A DNA stretch of 64,000 nucleotides from Aeromonas fluvialis (GTDB taxonomy: Bacteria > Pseudomonadota > Gammaproteobacteria > Enterobacterales > Aeromonadaceae), in NCBI RefSeq assembly GCF_000819885.1, contig NZ_CDBO01000021.1, positions 1 to 64,000 of the forward strand, given 5' to 3'. Of this stretch, positions 57,121-64,000 are shown piece by piece; the first letter of the stretch is position 1, and every line of letters begins with the position of its first letter. Position numbers and translations under genes: made by a program. The notes below the pieces were generated by a model, which saw only the letters and a program-made list of their open reading frames with translations, did not search any database and was not told the origin of the DNA.

Positions 57121-57927
57121 TCAGGCGAAGCAGGCCCAGATGGGGGCATGGTCGGAGGGTTTCTCGATACCGCGCAGCTCGTAGTCGATGCCGGTCTCGG
57201 TCACGCTGTCCTTGAGGATATCGGAGGCCATGATGAGGTCGATGCGCAGGCCGCGGTTTTCATCAAACCCCTTGGAGCGGTAGTCAAACCAGGAGAAGCG
57301 TTCGCACTCGTCGGGGTGGGCGGCGCGGAAGGTGTCGGTCAGGCCGAATCCTTCCAGACGGGCCATCCACTCGCGCTCGATGGGCAGGAAGGAGCACTTG
57401 CCATCCCGCAGCCAGCGCTTGCGGTTCGCTTCGCCGATACCGATGTCGAGATCGGTGGGGGAGATATTCATATCCCCGATCAGCACAAGCTGATCGCTCG
57501 GGGTGTGATGCGTCTCGAGGTAGTGCTGTAAGTCTTCATAGAACTTCTGCTTGGCCGGGAACTTGGTCTCGTGATCCTGACTCTCCCCCTGCGGGAAGTA
57601 GCCATTCATCACCTTGATGAGGGAGCCATCTTCCCGTTCGAAGGTGGCCATGATCATCCGGCGCTGGGCCTCTTCATCATCGGTGGGGAAGCCCTTTTCC
57701 ACTTTGACCGGCTTCTGCTTGCTCATGATGGCGACCCCATAGTGGGCCTTCTGGCCGTGGAATTCGACGTGATAACCCATGGCTTCCACATCGGCCAGCG
57801 GGAAGGCTTCGTCGTGCACCTTGATCTCCTGCAGGCCGATGACATCGGGCTGGTGCTTGTCGATAATGGCTTGCAACTGGTGAAGACGGGCACGCAGGCC
57901 GTTGATATTGAAAGAGATGATCTTCAT
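57121..57927 (-). CDS. xthA: Exodeoxyribonuclease III
   Basis: This is the major AP endonuclease and 3'-5' exonuclease of base-excision repair. The 268-residue length equals the E. coli enzyme. Active-site blocks are [21 protein letters not shown] (Glu), [21 protein letters not shown] (Asp/Asn) and SDHAPIWA (Asp-His). I choose ATG 57927 ([10 protein letters not shown]) although an in-frame ATG lies five codons upstream. Confidence 0.96.
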   Translation of the reverse strand: MKIISFNINGLRARLHQLQAIIDKHQPDVIGLQEIKVHDEAFPLADVEAMGYHVEFHGQKAHYGVAIMSKQKPVKVEKGFPTDDEEAQRRMIMATFEREDGSLIKVMNGYFPQGESQDHETKFPAKQKFYEDLQHYLETHHTPSDQLVLIGDMNISPTDLDIGIGEANRKRWLRDGKCSFLPIEREWMARLEGFGLTDTFRAAHPDECERFSWFDYRSKGFDENRGLRIDLIMASDILKDSVTETGIDYELRGIEKPSDHAPIWACFA

Positions 57928-58043
57928 GTCCGGGACGCTCATGTCATTTTTATTAGTCGCTATTGGACTAGGAATCGGCAGTGGATGCAAGCATCGGGGC
58001 GCTACCCGGGGCAGCCTCTGAGGCAGGGCTCGGGTGATGGGCA

Positions 58044-58080
58044 ACCGGTTCACGACCTCGCCGTAAGGCCGTGAACCGGT
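58044..58080. other. Hairpin next to the channel gene stop
   Basis: An 11-bp perfect stem ACCGGTTCACG / CGTGAACCGGT ends two bases from the stop of the channel gene. There is no T-run, so it may stabilise the 3' end of the mRNA rather than terminate. Confidence 0.5.
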
Positions 58081-58082
58081 AG

Positions 58083-59045
58083 TTAGCGGGTCATCTTTTT
58101 GACAAACACCACCACGAACAGCGCCAGCGTGAAGCTGCCGGTGAAGGCCTCGAAGGCGGCGAAGATCCTCGACAGACCGACCGGGGTGAAGTCGCCATAA
58201 CCCAGGGTGGTGAAGGTGACCACGCTGTAATAGAGGCACTCGAGCAGGAAGATGGCGTTCTCATCGAAGCTTGCCTCTGGTCGGTAGATAAGGTGCTCCC
58301 CCTGAAAGCTCAGGCCAAAGAAGAAGTAGAAAATGCTGCAGATAAAGATGAGCAACATGGAGAAGAGCACCACCCGCATCGGCGCCTCGCCATAACCACA
58401 GAAGAGATCGACCACCCACGAGGTGAAACGCTGGCTCGACCAGAACGGCAGTTGCAGGCGGCGCATGGTGAGCTCCTGCTGGATATAGTTACCTGACATG
58501 GTGAAGATCCCCTGCGCCTCGGAGGCTTTACGCAGATCCCGGTAGGTCTCTTCCGCCTCCTTGAACCAGATACGCGCCTGTTTGGGATCCCGTTCACGGC
58601 GTCCCTTGCGATCCTGCATCACCCGTTTGCCGGTCTTCATGTTATCGAGCCGGGTGTGGTGCCAGCGAACACCGAGCAGGTTGACGTCATCGAGGGTGGC
58701 GCACTGGAGGTTGGCATCACAGAGATCGGCCTTCATCAGGCTACCCCCCTTCATGCGCAGGCCGTAGAGGTGGCCACCGCGCAGGTTGGCGCGATAGAGG
58801 TTGCACTGCTCCAGTAAAAATCCTTGATCGGACTCCTTTTTGACCAGATTGAGTCCCGCCAGATTGGCGCGTGACAACTGCAGACCGTGGCAGAGGCCGC
58901 CGTCACGGACATACTGTTCGAGCGCCTGCGCGGTGTGGGCCTCCTGATGACTGGCATGGGGATCATGCCAGTGGCAGAGATCGTGTTCGCCCGCCTCTTC
59001 ACTGCAGTGGCGGCCATCGGCCACCAGATAACGACACATCGCCAT
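58083..59045 (-). CDS. Two-helix potassium-channel-like protein with pentapeptide repeats
   Basis: A 320-residue protein. The N-terminus has a Cys/His cluster (CRYLV, RHCSEE, LCHWHD) that could bind zinc. Residues about 55-130 are pentapeptide repeats ([36 protein letters not shown]) forming a beta-helix. After a helical linker come one membrane helix ([19 protein letters not shown]), a pore loop with selectivity filter TTLGYGDF, and the second helix ([17 protein letters not shown]). GYGD indicates a K+-type filter. GAGGG lies nine bases before the ATG. Confidence 0.88.
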   Translation of the reverse strand: MAMCRYLVADGRHCSEEAGEHDLCHWHDPHASHQEAHTAQALEQYVRDGGLCHGLQLSRANLAGLNLVKKESDQGFLLEQCNLYRANLRGGHLYGLRMKGGSLMKADLCDANLQCATLDDVNLLGVRWHHTRLDNMKTGKRVMQDRKGRRERDPKQARIWFKEAEETYRDLRKASEAQGIFTMSGNYIQQELTMRRLQLPFWSSQRFTSWVVDLFCGYGEAPMRVVLFSMLLIFICSIFYFFFGLSFQGEHLIYRPEASFDENAIFLLECLYYSVVTFTTLGYGDFTPVGLSRIFAAFEAFTGSFTLALFVVVFVKKMTR

Positions 59046-59111
59046 CTTCGTTTCCCTCGTATTGCCGAACTGGTTTCAGCATAGGCTGGGAAAAGGCGGC
59101 GCGGCGGCGTC

Positions 59112-60758
59112 TTAGCTGAACTGGTTGAACTCCTGACGCAGCTTGCGAAAACGCTCCTGCTGGGCCGGGTTGAGGGGGATGCCGTCGAGCACCTCCAGGG
59201 TGTCTTTGCACTCGGCACCAAATTCCGGGCTCTTGCGGTTTTTCTGCATCAGTTGCAGCAGCACCTGGATCTTGTTGAGGGCGGCACCGGTATTGGCGGG
59301 GGCGCGGCGCAGGGCCTCACGAAAGTGGCCGAGTGCCTGCTCCAACTGCCCAGCTTGATAGGCTTTGATCCCCAGGTCATTGAGCTGCTGGTAGCGTTGG
59401 CGCCGCTCCAGCACCGTCCTGTCATCCCGGGTTGCCTGAATGCAGGTGGTGAGTAGTCGGTCTTCGTCCTCCGCCAGTAGGCTCTGCAGGCTTTCGGCGT
59501 ATTCGAACTCGCCGAGCTGATAGAGGGCGAGGATGGTTTCGCCAAGCAGGGCGGGGGGCATGGTGGCCGGTTCATCGAGCCAGTTCTGATTGGCGCGATA
59601 GAGCATCTTCTTGCCCTTGAGCAGCTCGCCCAGCGCAATCTGCACCCGGGCCTGACAGATCTGTTCGAACACCGGGTAGTTGAACTCCGACATCATCAGC
59701 GAATCACGGATGCGCGACAGGGCCGTATTGACCTGCTTTTGCAGGTTGGCGATGTGGTAGCTGTCGTTGCTGTTGAGGGCGTAGAGGGTCAGGGTCTGGA
59801 TATAGGCCCCCAGATAATGGGGCGTGCGGTGGATGGAGTTGCGTGACAGGTCGATCAGCGACATCAGCACATCCTTGGCTTGGGCGTAGTCGTGACGCTG
59901 CAGGCACACCTCCGCCAGCCGACGGGAGAGTTGCACCGACTGGGGGGAGATATCCACTGCCCGTCTCAGCTCCTGCTGCGCCTGCTCGTCATTGCCAAGG
60001 GCTAACAGGGATTCCGCCAGCCAGAGGTGAGCCTCCACCATCAGCGGGGTATTTTTGAGGGTCGCCTGCAGATGGCTGACCGCCTCTTCGTGGAGCCCCA
60101 GGGTGTTGCACGCCTTGCCCAGGGTCAGGCGGGCCCAGCTGTTCTCCTGCCCGGCCAGCAGTTGGCGCATCAGGGAGCGTGCCTCTTGCGCCTGACCCAC
60201 TTTGAGATGGGTATCGGCCTGCAGGCAGCGGCAGTAGTTGGCAAAACGGGGCACCGCATCGGCCCGCTCGGCACAGGCGGTAATGAGGGCTGCCAGATTG
60301 TCATCGGCCAGCGCGGTAAAGACGCTGGCCAGCGCGTTGCGCCGTGCGAGGGCACGCTTCAAGCGAAACGAGAACTGCTCCTGGGAGAAAGGTTTCATCA
60401 GGTATTCGTCCGGTTCGGCCTCGAGCGCGCTCAGCACCATGGCGCGGGAGCTGTCGCCACTCACCATGATCACCACGCTCCGGGGCGGGATCAGGTGCTG
60501 GTCGCGCAGGCTCTCCAGCAACTGGCGGCCATTTTCGCCGACCCCCAGATCGTAATCGATGAGATAGATATCGAAGCTGCCCTTCTGGCAGCGGCGCCGC
60601 GCATCCTCGGCGGTATTGGAGTAGGTGATGTTGTTGATGCCCAGATTGATCAGCATCGCCTTCATCATCACCTGAAACGCGCGCTGCTCATTGACCATCA
60701 GAATGCGTTGCGGCTTGGCTGGGCTCTTTTTTTCTGGCTCTTGTTCAGGTGTCTGCAT
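59112..60758 (-). CDS. Response regulator with C-terminal TPR repeats
   Basis: A 548-residue protein. The receiver domain covers about 17-140 (ILMVNEQRAF, phospho-Asp in YLIDYDLGVGENG, signature Lys in YLMKPFS). The rest consists of tetratricopeptide repeats (SWARLTLGKACNTLGLHEEA, VEAHLWLAESLLALGNDEQA, DLGIKAYQAGQLEQALGHF). It has no DNA-binding or catalytic output, so it probably works by protein contacts. The first acidic position reads NEQ instead of DD, which may weaken metal binding. ATG 60758 is chosen by domain start; no clear ribosome site. Confidence 0.85.
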   Translation of the reverse strand: MQTPEQEPEKKSPAKPQRILMVNEQRAFQVMMKAMLINLGINNITYSNTAEDARRRCQKGSFDIYLIDYDLGVGENGRQLLESLRDQHLIPPRSVVIMVSGDSSRAMVLSALEAEPDEYLMKPFSQEQFSFRLKRALARRNALASVFTALADDNLAALITACAERADAVPRFANYCRCLQADTHLKVGQAQEARSLMRQLLAGQENSWARLTLGKACNTLGLHEEAVSHLQATLKNTPLMVEAHLWLAESLLALGNDEQAQQELRRAVDISPQSVQLSRRLAEVCLQRHDYAQAKDVLMSLIDLSRNSIHRTPHYLGAYIQTLTLYALNSNDSYHIANLQKQVNTALSRIRDSLMMSEFNYPVFEQICQARVQIALGELLKGKKMLYRANQNWLDEPATMPPALLGETILALYQLGEFEYAESLQSLLAEDEDRLLTTCIQATRDDRTVLERRQRYQQLNDLGIKAYQAGQLEQALGHFREALRRAPANTGAALNKIQVLLQLMQKNRKSPEFGAECKDTLEVLDGIPLNPAQQERFRKLRQEFNQFS

Positions 60759-60884
60759 CTGTCTGGGTCGAGGCGCTACGGGCTGATGGGAGAAAGTGTG
60801 CCACCAAAGCGCCCGAAGAGGCAATTGGCCAAGTTGTCGATTGCGAACCATCTCCGTTTGTCCGCCTCTTGCCCGCGATGAGTG

Positions 60885-60913
60885 AAAGAAAAAGGCCCTG
60901 TTGCCAGGGCCTT
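60885..60913 (-). terminator. Terminator after apbE
   Basis: The stem AAGGCCCTG / CAGGGCCTT has a TTGC loop. It is followed on the minus strand by TTTCTTTC. Confidence 0.85.
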
Positions 60914-60917
60914 GAAC

Positions 60918-61964
60918 TCACCGTTTTTTCTCTGCCAGATAGGGAGCAAATTGCGGCGTGTACTCGGCCTTGAACCCCTGTTCGGTCTTGATGATGAGAT
61001 AGACCGCCAGCTTGTGCTGTTTGGCAAAGGCCATACCTGCTTCGGGCCCCATCACCATCAGCGCGGTATCGAGGGCATCGGCCTCCAGCGCGGTCGGGGT
61101 GATGACGCTGGCGGAGACCAGCTTGTGGGTAACCGGCTGGCCGGTGGCGGGGTCGATGATATGGGAGTAACGCTGGCCATCCATCTCGTAGTAGTTGCGA
61201 TAGCTGCCCGCGGTGCTGAGCGCCATGCCGTTGGGGATGACGATATCGGAGAAGGCCCCCGGCTGATCGGAGGGTTCGACGATGGCCACTTTCCATGGCG
61301 AGCCCTTGCTGTTGTTGCCCTTGCTGCGCACCGCACTGGCCACTTCGATCAGATAGTTGTGTACCCCCTTGCCCTCGAGCAGGGTGGCGATTTCATCCGA
61401 TGCCGCCCCCTCGCCGAGGGTGGAGAGGTCGAGATAGAGATCCGGGATCGTTTTTTCGAGCAGGAAGTGATCCCCTTGCGGGGTCAGGGTTAGCTTGTCG
61501 ATCCCCACCTTGTGGCGGGCGGCGGCGATGGCCGCCTCATCGGGCCGCTTGACCGGGTGTTTGTCGGGGCCAAAGCCCCACAGATTAACCAGTGGTCCCA
61601 CGGTTACATCCAGCTTGCCCCGGGTCAAGTGACCAGCATCAATCCCCTGCTGGACTATGATGGCCATGGCGGGTGGGATGGCAAACGGGGTGTTGGCGGG
61701 TCCCTGATTGAAACGGGAGATGAGCGAACCCGGATCGTAGGTGGAGATCTGCTTGTTCATCCGGGCCAGCAGGCTCTCTACGTCGCTTTTGAGGGCGGGC
61801 TCCCCACCGGGGTAGCTATCGCTCAGGGTCACCACATAGTAGGTGCCCATGGTCTTGCCCTGAATACGGGTCTGGGCAGGCGGGGTGGGCTGGCAGCCGG
61901 CCAGCGCCAGCAGCAGGATCAGCAGCAGGCCGCGCAGGGCCGCCACGGGGGTCATCGCAATCAT
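60918..61964 (-). CDS. apbE: FAD:protein FMN transferase ApbE
   Basis: It attaches FMN to Thr/Ser of target flavoproteins such as Nqr/Rnf subunits. A lipoprotein signal ends in ALAG-C, so it acts on the periplasmic face. Blocks: KTMGTYYVVTL, DVTVGPLVNLWGFGP, DLSTLGEGAASDEIA, STAGSYRNYYEMDGQRYSHIIDP and metal-binding ALEADALDTALMVMGP. The usual VGGxL segment reads VASAV, a local divergence near the flavin site. Length 348. Targets are not in the window. Confidence 0.93.
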   Translation of the reverse strand: MIAMTPVAALRGLLLILLLALAGCQPTPPAQTRIQGKTMGTYYVVTLSDSYPGGEPALKSDVESLLARMNKQISTYDPGSLISRFNQGPANTPFAIPPAMAIIVQQGIDAGHLTRGKLDVTVGPLVNLWGFGPDKHPVKRPDEAAIAAARHKVGIDKLTLTPQGDHFLLEKTIPDLYLDLSTLGEGAASDEIATLLEGKGVHNYLIEVASAVRSKGNNSKGSPWKVAIVEPSDQPGAFSDIVIPNGMALSTAGSYRNYYEMDGQRYSHIIDPATGQPVTHKLVSASVITPTALEADALDTALMVMGPEAGMAFAKQHKLAVYLIIKTEQGFKAEYTPQFAPYLAEKKR

Positions 61965-62300
61965 CCGGTGCTCTCATCTGGAGAAGGTTCATATCGGGGC
62001 GCTAGCCTAGCCAAGGGGCGCCCACCGAGCGAGCGATGATGAGGCCAATCGGGGGGAAAAGGGCAGAAAAAATTAAACAGTTTTGAATCAGTGACAGCCG
62101 CGCGCCGTACCGTCCATCCGTGAGGGGAGAGAGTGGCGAGTACAGCACCGTCTGGTGACCTGGCCCGCAGCTTTGGCCAAAACCCATCGCCGATTGAAAA
62201 CAATTGGGTACAATGAAGGTCGATTTAGACGGCATCTTTGCGAAGCGTTCACCGCATCCGCCAAGTCGTTGCCATCCATTGCCAATCAAAGGAGAAGATG

Positions 62301-62741
62301 ATGAAAAAGGCGATTACCCTGCTGTTTCTGAGTACTCTGGCTGCCCCGGCTCTGGCCGATGAGTGCGCATTGATCATCGAAGGCAATGATGCCATGCAGT
62401 ACAACCTCAAAGAGATGAGCGTGCCGGCCACCTGCAAAGAGGTGACGGTTACCCTGAACCACACCGGCAAGCTGCCTGCTACCGCCATGGGCCATAACTG
62501 GGTGCTGACCAGCACCGCCGACTATCAGACTGTGGCGACTGCCGGGATGAGCGCCGGGGCCGAAAACGGCTATCTGCCCAAGGATGATCCCCGGGTGTTG
62601 GCCCACACCAAGATGATCGGCGGCGGTGAGAGCAGCAGCGTCACCTTCAAGACCGATGGGCTGGCGGGCAAGGATCTCACCTTCTTCTGCTCCTTCCCCG
62701 GCCACTTCGCCATGATGAAGGGCGCCTTCAAGATCAACTAA
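62301..62741 (+). CDS. azu: Azurin, periplasmic blue copper protein
   Basis: It carries electrons in the periplasm through a type 1 copper site. A 19-residue signal peptide (ending PALA-DE) precedes the mature protein that begins ECALIIEGNDAMQYN. Copper ligands are His in MGHNWVL, and Cys, His and Met in FFCSFPGHFAMMKG. The disulfide pair is Cys in ECALI and ATCKE. AGGAG lies six bases before ATG 62301; the adjacent ATG 62298 is too close. A TACAAT box lies at 62209-62214. Confidence 0.96.
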   Translation: MKKAITLLFLSTLAAPALADECALIIEGNDAMQYNLKEMSVPATCKEVTVTLNHTGKLPATAMGHNWVLTSTADYQTVATAGMSAGAENGYLPKDDPRVLAHTKMIGGGESSSVTFKTDGLAGKDLTFFCSFPGHFAMMKGAFKIN

Positions 62742-62778
62742 GGCGATGACCGGCATCGAGCTGGTTACCTGACTAGAG

Positions 62779-62804
62779 AAAGCCGGGATTGCCCGGCTTT
62801 TTCA
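62779..62804 (+). terminator. Terminator after azurin
   Basis: The stem AAAGCCGGG / CCCGGCTTT is followed by T residues. Confidence 0.85.
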
Positions 62805-62849
62805 TCTCTGTTGCTTGTGTGTGGTGGCTGCGTGCAGCCGACTTCCGCG

Positions 62850-63413
62850 CTATTTGGCCTGCAGGGTAAAGAAGGCGATGGCACTCTTCTTCTGACACTC
62901 GAAGTGAATGCTCTCTTCCCCGGTCACCACCAGCGTCTCGTTGAGGGCCACCTCTTTGCCCTGCACGGTCAACTGGCCACTCAGCAGGTGGCAGAGGTAG
63001 GTCTTCTCTGGCTCAAGGGTCAGGGTCAGGGGGAAGGGGAGGTTTAAAACCCGCACGTTGGCGGCAATCCGATCCGGATGGTAGATAAGCCCCAGATCGG
63101 TCACCTCTTTTTTCAGCAACTCGCAGTGGATCTCCTCATCGCCGCTAAAGTGCGCCGCCTCGAAGGTGGCGTAGGGGTGGCCGTTGAGCACAAAGCCTGC
63201 CCCGCTCACCGGCAGTAAAATGCGCTGATAACCGGGAAAGGGGGAGAAGGGACCCGCGCTCTTGATGGGGGCCGAGCTTAGTCGGTAGTCAAAGTCGAGG
63301 TTGGCAAGGCTCGCCCCCTTGGGGGAGATGAGGAGCTGGCTGGTGGTACCCTGCTGGTTTTTCCAGGGCATCTTCTGGTGGTCAGACTCTTGAATCAGGG
63401 AGATCACGGGCAC
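62850..63413 (-). CDS. HutD/Ves-family cupin
   Basis: A 187-residue protein of the HutD/Ves family of double-cupin fold. KMPWKNQQGTTSQL is the family N-terminal motif, and AGPFSPFPGYQRILLPVSGAG follows. HutD relates to histidine use and Ves to cold-associated functions; neither reaction is known, and no hut genes are nearby. A GTG at 63413 has GAGGA only one base away, so the GTG at 63407 (seven bases) may be the true start. Confidence 0.85.
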   Translation of the reverse strand: MPVISLIQESDHQKMPWKNQQGTTSQLLISPKGASLANLDFDYRLSSAPIKSAGPFSPFPGYQRILLPVSGAGFVLNGHPYATFEAAHFSGDEEIHCELLKKEVTDLGLIYHPDRIAANVRVLNLPFPLTLTLEPEKTYLCHLLSGQLTVQGKEVALNETLVVTGEESIHFECQKKSAIAFFTLQAK

Positions 63414-63433
63414 GTCCTCACGATGAAAAAATG

Positions 63434-63466
63434 CAGGGAGCCGGGGACATCAGCCCCGGCTCCCTG
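63434..63466 (-). terminator. Terminator after yceH
   Basis: A 13-bp perfect stem CAGGGAGCCGGGG / CCCCGGCTCCCTG is followed on the minus strand by CATTTTTTC. Confidence 0.9.
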
Positions 63467-63492
63467 ATAGAGATTGGTGATGGTAAAGGCGA

Positions 63493-64000
63493 TCAGCCCT
63501 GACCATCCAGCGCAGCCAGCCGCGCTTCCATGGCGGCGAGACGGCTCTTGAGCTCGTTTACCTCCTGCTCCAGCTCGCTCAGACGGTCGACGGCGGGGGA
63601 GGCGTAAGCTGCCGCAGGGGCGGCATCTATCATCGCCTGAATATCCACTTCGCCGCTAAAGAGGTGGGCGTAGCGGGATTCGCGCTTGCCCGGCTCGCGC
63701 GGCAGTTTGACCACGTAGGGGCCACGCTCGATAAGGGTGCCGAGCACCGCATCGACTTCGGTCACGTCATCAAAACTGCAGAGGCGGTTGGTGCGCGAAC
63801 GCAGTTCACCCGGGGTTTGCGGGCCGCGCAGCAGCAACTCGCAGATGATACCGAGCTCGCGGGTATCGAATTTCAGCTCGCCAAACTCGGTGTTGCAGAA
63901 TCTGTGCTGGTAGCGGGGCACCCGGGCGTTGAAACCGGCGGTGTTGACCACCAGCCGCTTGCGGATCAGCTCGTCCACCACGGCGCGGATATCGAGTTCT
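63493..64000 (-). CDS. yceH: YceH (DUF480) protein, 5' end outside window
   Basis: The frame is open to the window edge, so the start is missing; visible residues begin ELDIRAVVDELIRKRLV. FNARVPRYQHRFCNTEF and LLLRGPQTPGELRSRTNRLCSFDD are the DUF480 winged-helix signatures. A short C-terminal coiled coil follows (LSELEQEVNELKSRLAAMEA). Function is unknown. Confidence 0.9.
   Translation of the reverse strand, partial: ELDIRAVVDELIRKRLVVNTAGFNARVPRYQHRFCNTEFGELKFDTRELGIICELLLRGPQTPGELRSRTNRLCSFDDVTEVDAVLGTLIERGPYVVKLPREPGKRESRYAHLFSGEVDIQAMIDAAPAAAYASPAVDRLSELEQEVNELKSRLAAMEARLAALDGQG

Overview
The window looks like a chromosomal segment of an Aeromonas-type gammaproteobacterium. This is inferred from gene content and order, not from a marker gene. 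The backbone is GC-rich and its gene order resembles enterobacteria: yjtD-thrLABC, gloB-yafS-rnhA/dnaQ, and rnm-yciO-scpA-scpB-rluB next to the trp operon. Features that differ from E. coli are separate trpG and trpD, a TIGR03503 protein beside dnaQ, azurin, and a response regulator with TPR repeats. I found no rRNA or tRNA genes and no CRISPR array.

Layout. 1-2.4 kb: the 3' part of a secreted GH19 chitinase. 2.4-9.4 kb: an AT-rich accessory island with transposase debris, several families of short repeats, a 232-residue orphan, a 56-residue two-helix membrane peptide and a two-gene McrBC-like module (coiled-coil AAA+ motor plus DUF2357/PD-(D/E)XK nuclease with four CxxC motifs). 10-17.3 kb: the complete trpLEGDC(F)BA operon on the minus strand with a classical attenuator. 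17.4-22.9 kb: rnm, yciO, scpA, scpB, rluB, tesB. Two local tandem duplications lie here, one after rnm and one (exact 100-bp period) across the scpA/scpB junction that has changed the end of ScpA. 23-30.7 kb: aceK, yjtD and thrLABC with a readable promoter and attenuator. 30.7-45.8 kb: a gap ending in a terminator that may hold a small RNA, an Snf2 helicase, the replication-fork trap protein Tus, a DUF1127 peptide, astE, mltD, gloB, yafS, rnhA, dnaQ, a TIGR03503 protein and an HD-GYP regulator. 45.9-46.5 kb: a tnpB remnant joined to one of the island repeats. 46.5-52.4 kb: a copper/silver efflux locus (membrane protein, 33-residue CxxC peptide, cusB, cusA, cusF) behind a MerR/CueR-type promoter. 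52.4-56.8 kb: an AcrAB-type multidrug pump. 57-64 kb: xthA, a pentapeptide-repeat ion channel, a response regulator with TPRs, apbE, azurin, a HutD protein and the 3' part of yceH.

How the genes work together. The trp and thr operons are each governed by ribosome-mediated attenuation through leader peptides (three Trp codons; eight Thr and five Ile codons). The copper genes form one transcription unit in which CusB already carries a CusF-like domain and a separate CusF also exists, while no outer-membrane CusC is present. The island module is the strongest candidate for an incompletely described system: it resembles type IV restriction (McrBC) in its parts but differs in size, in the nucleotide-specificity motif and in the zinc-ribbon-like tail of its nuclease.
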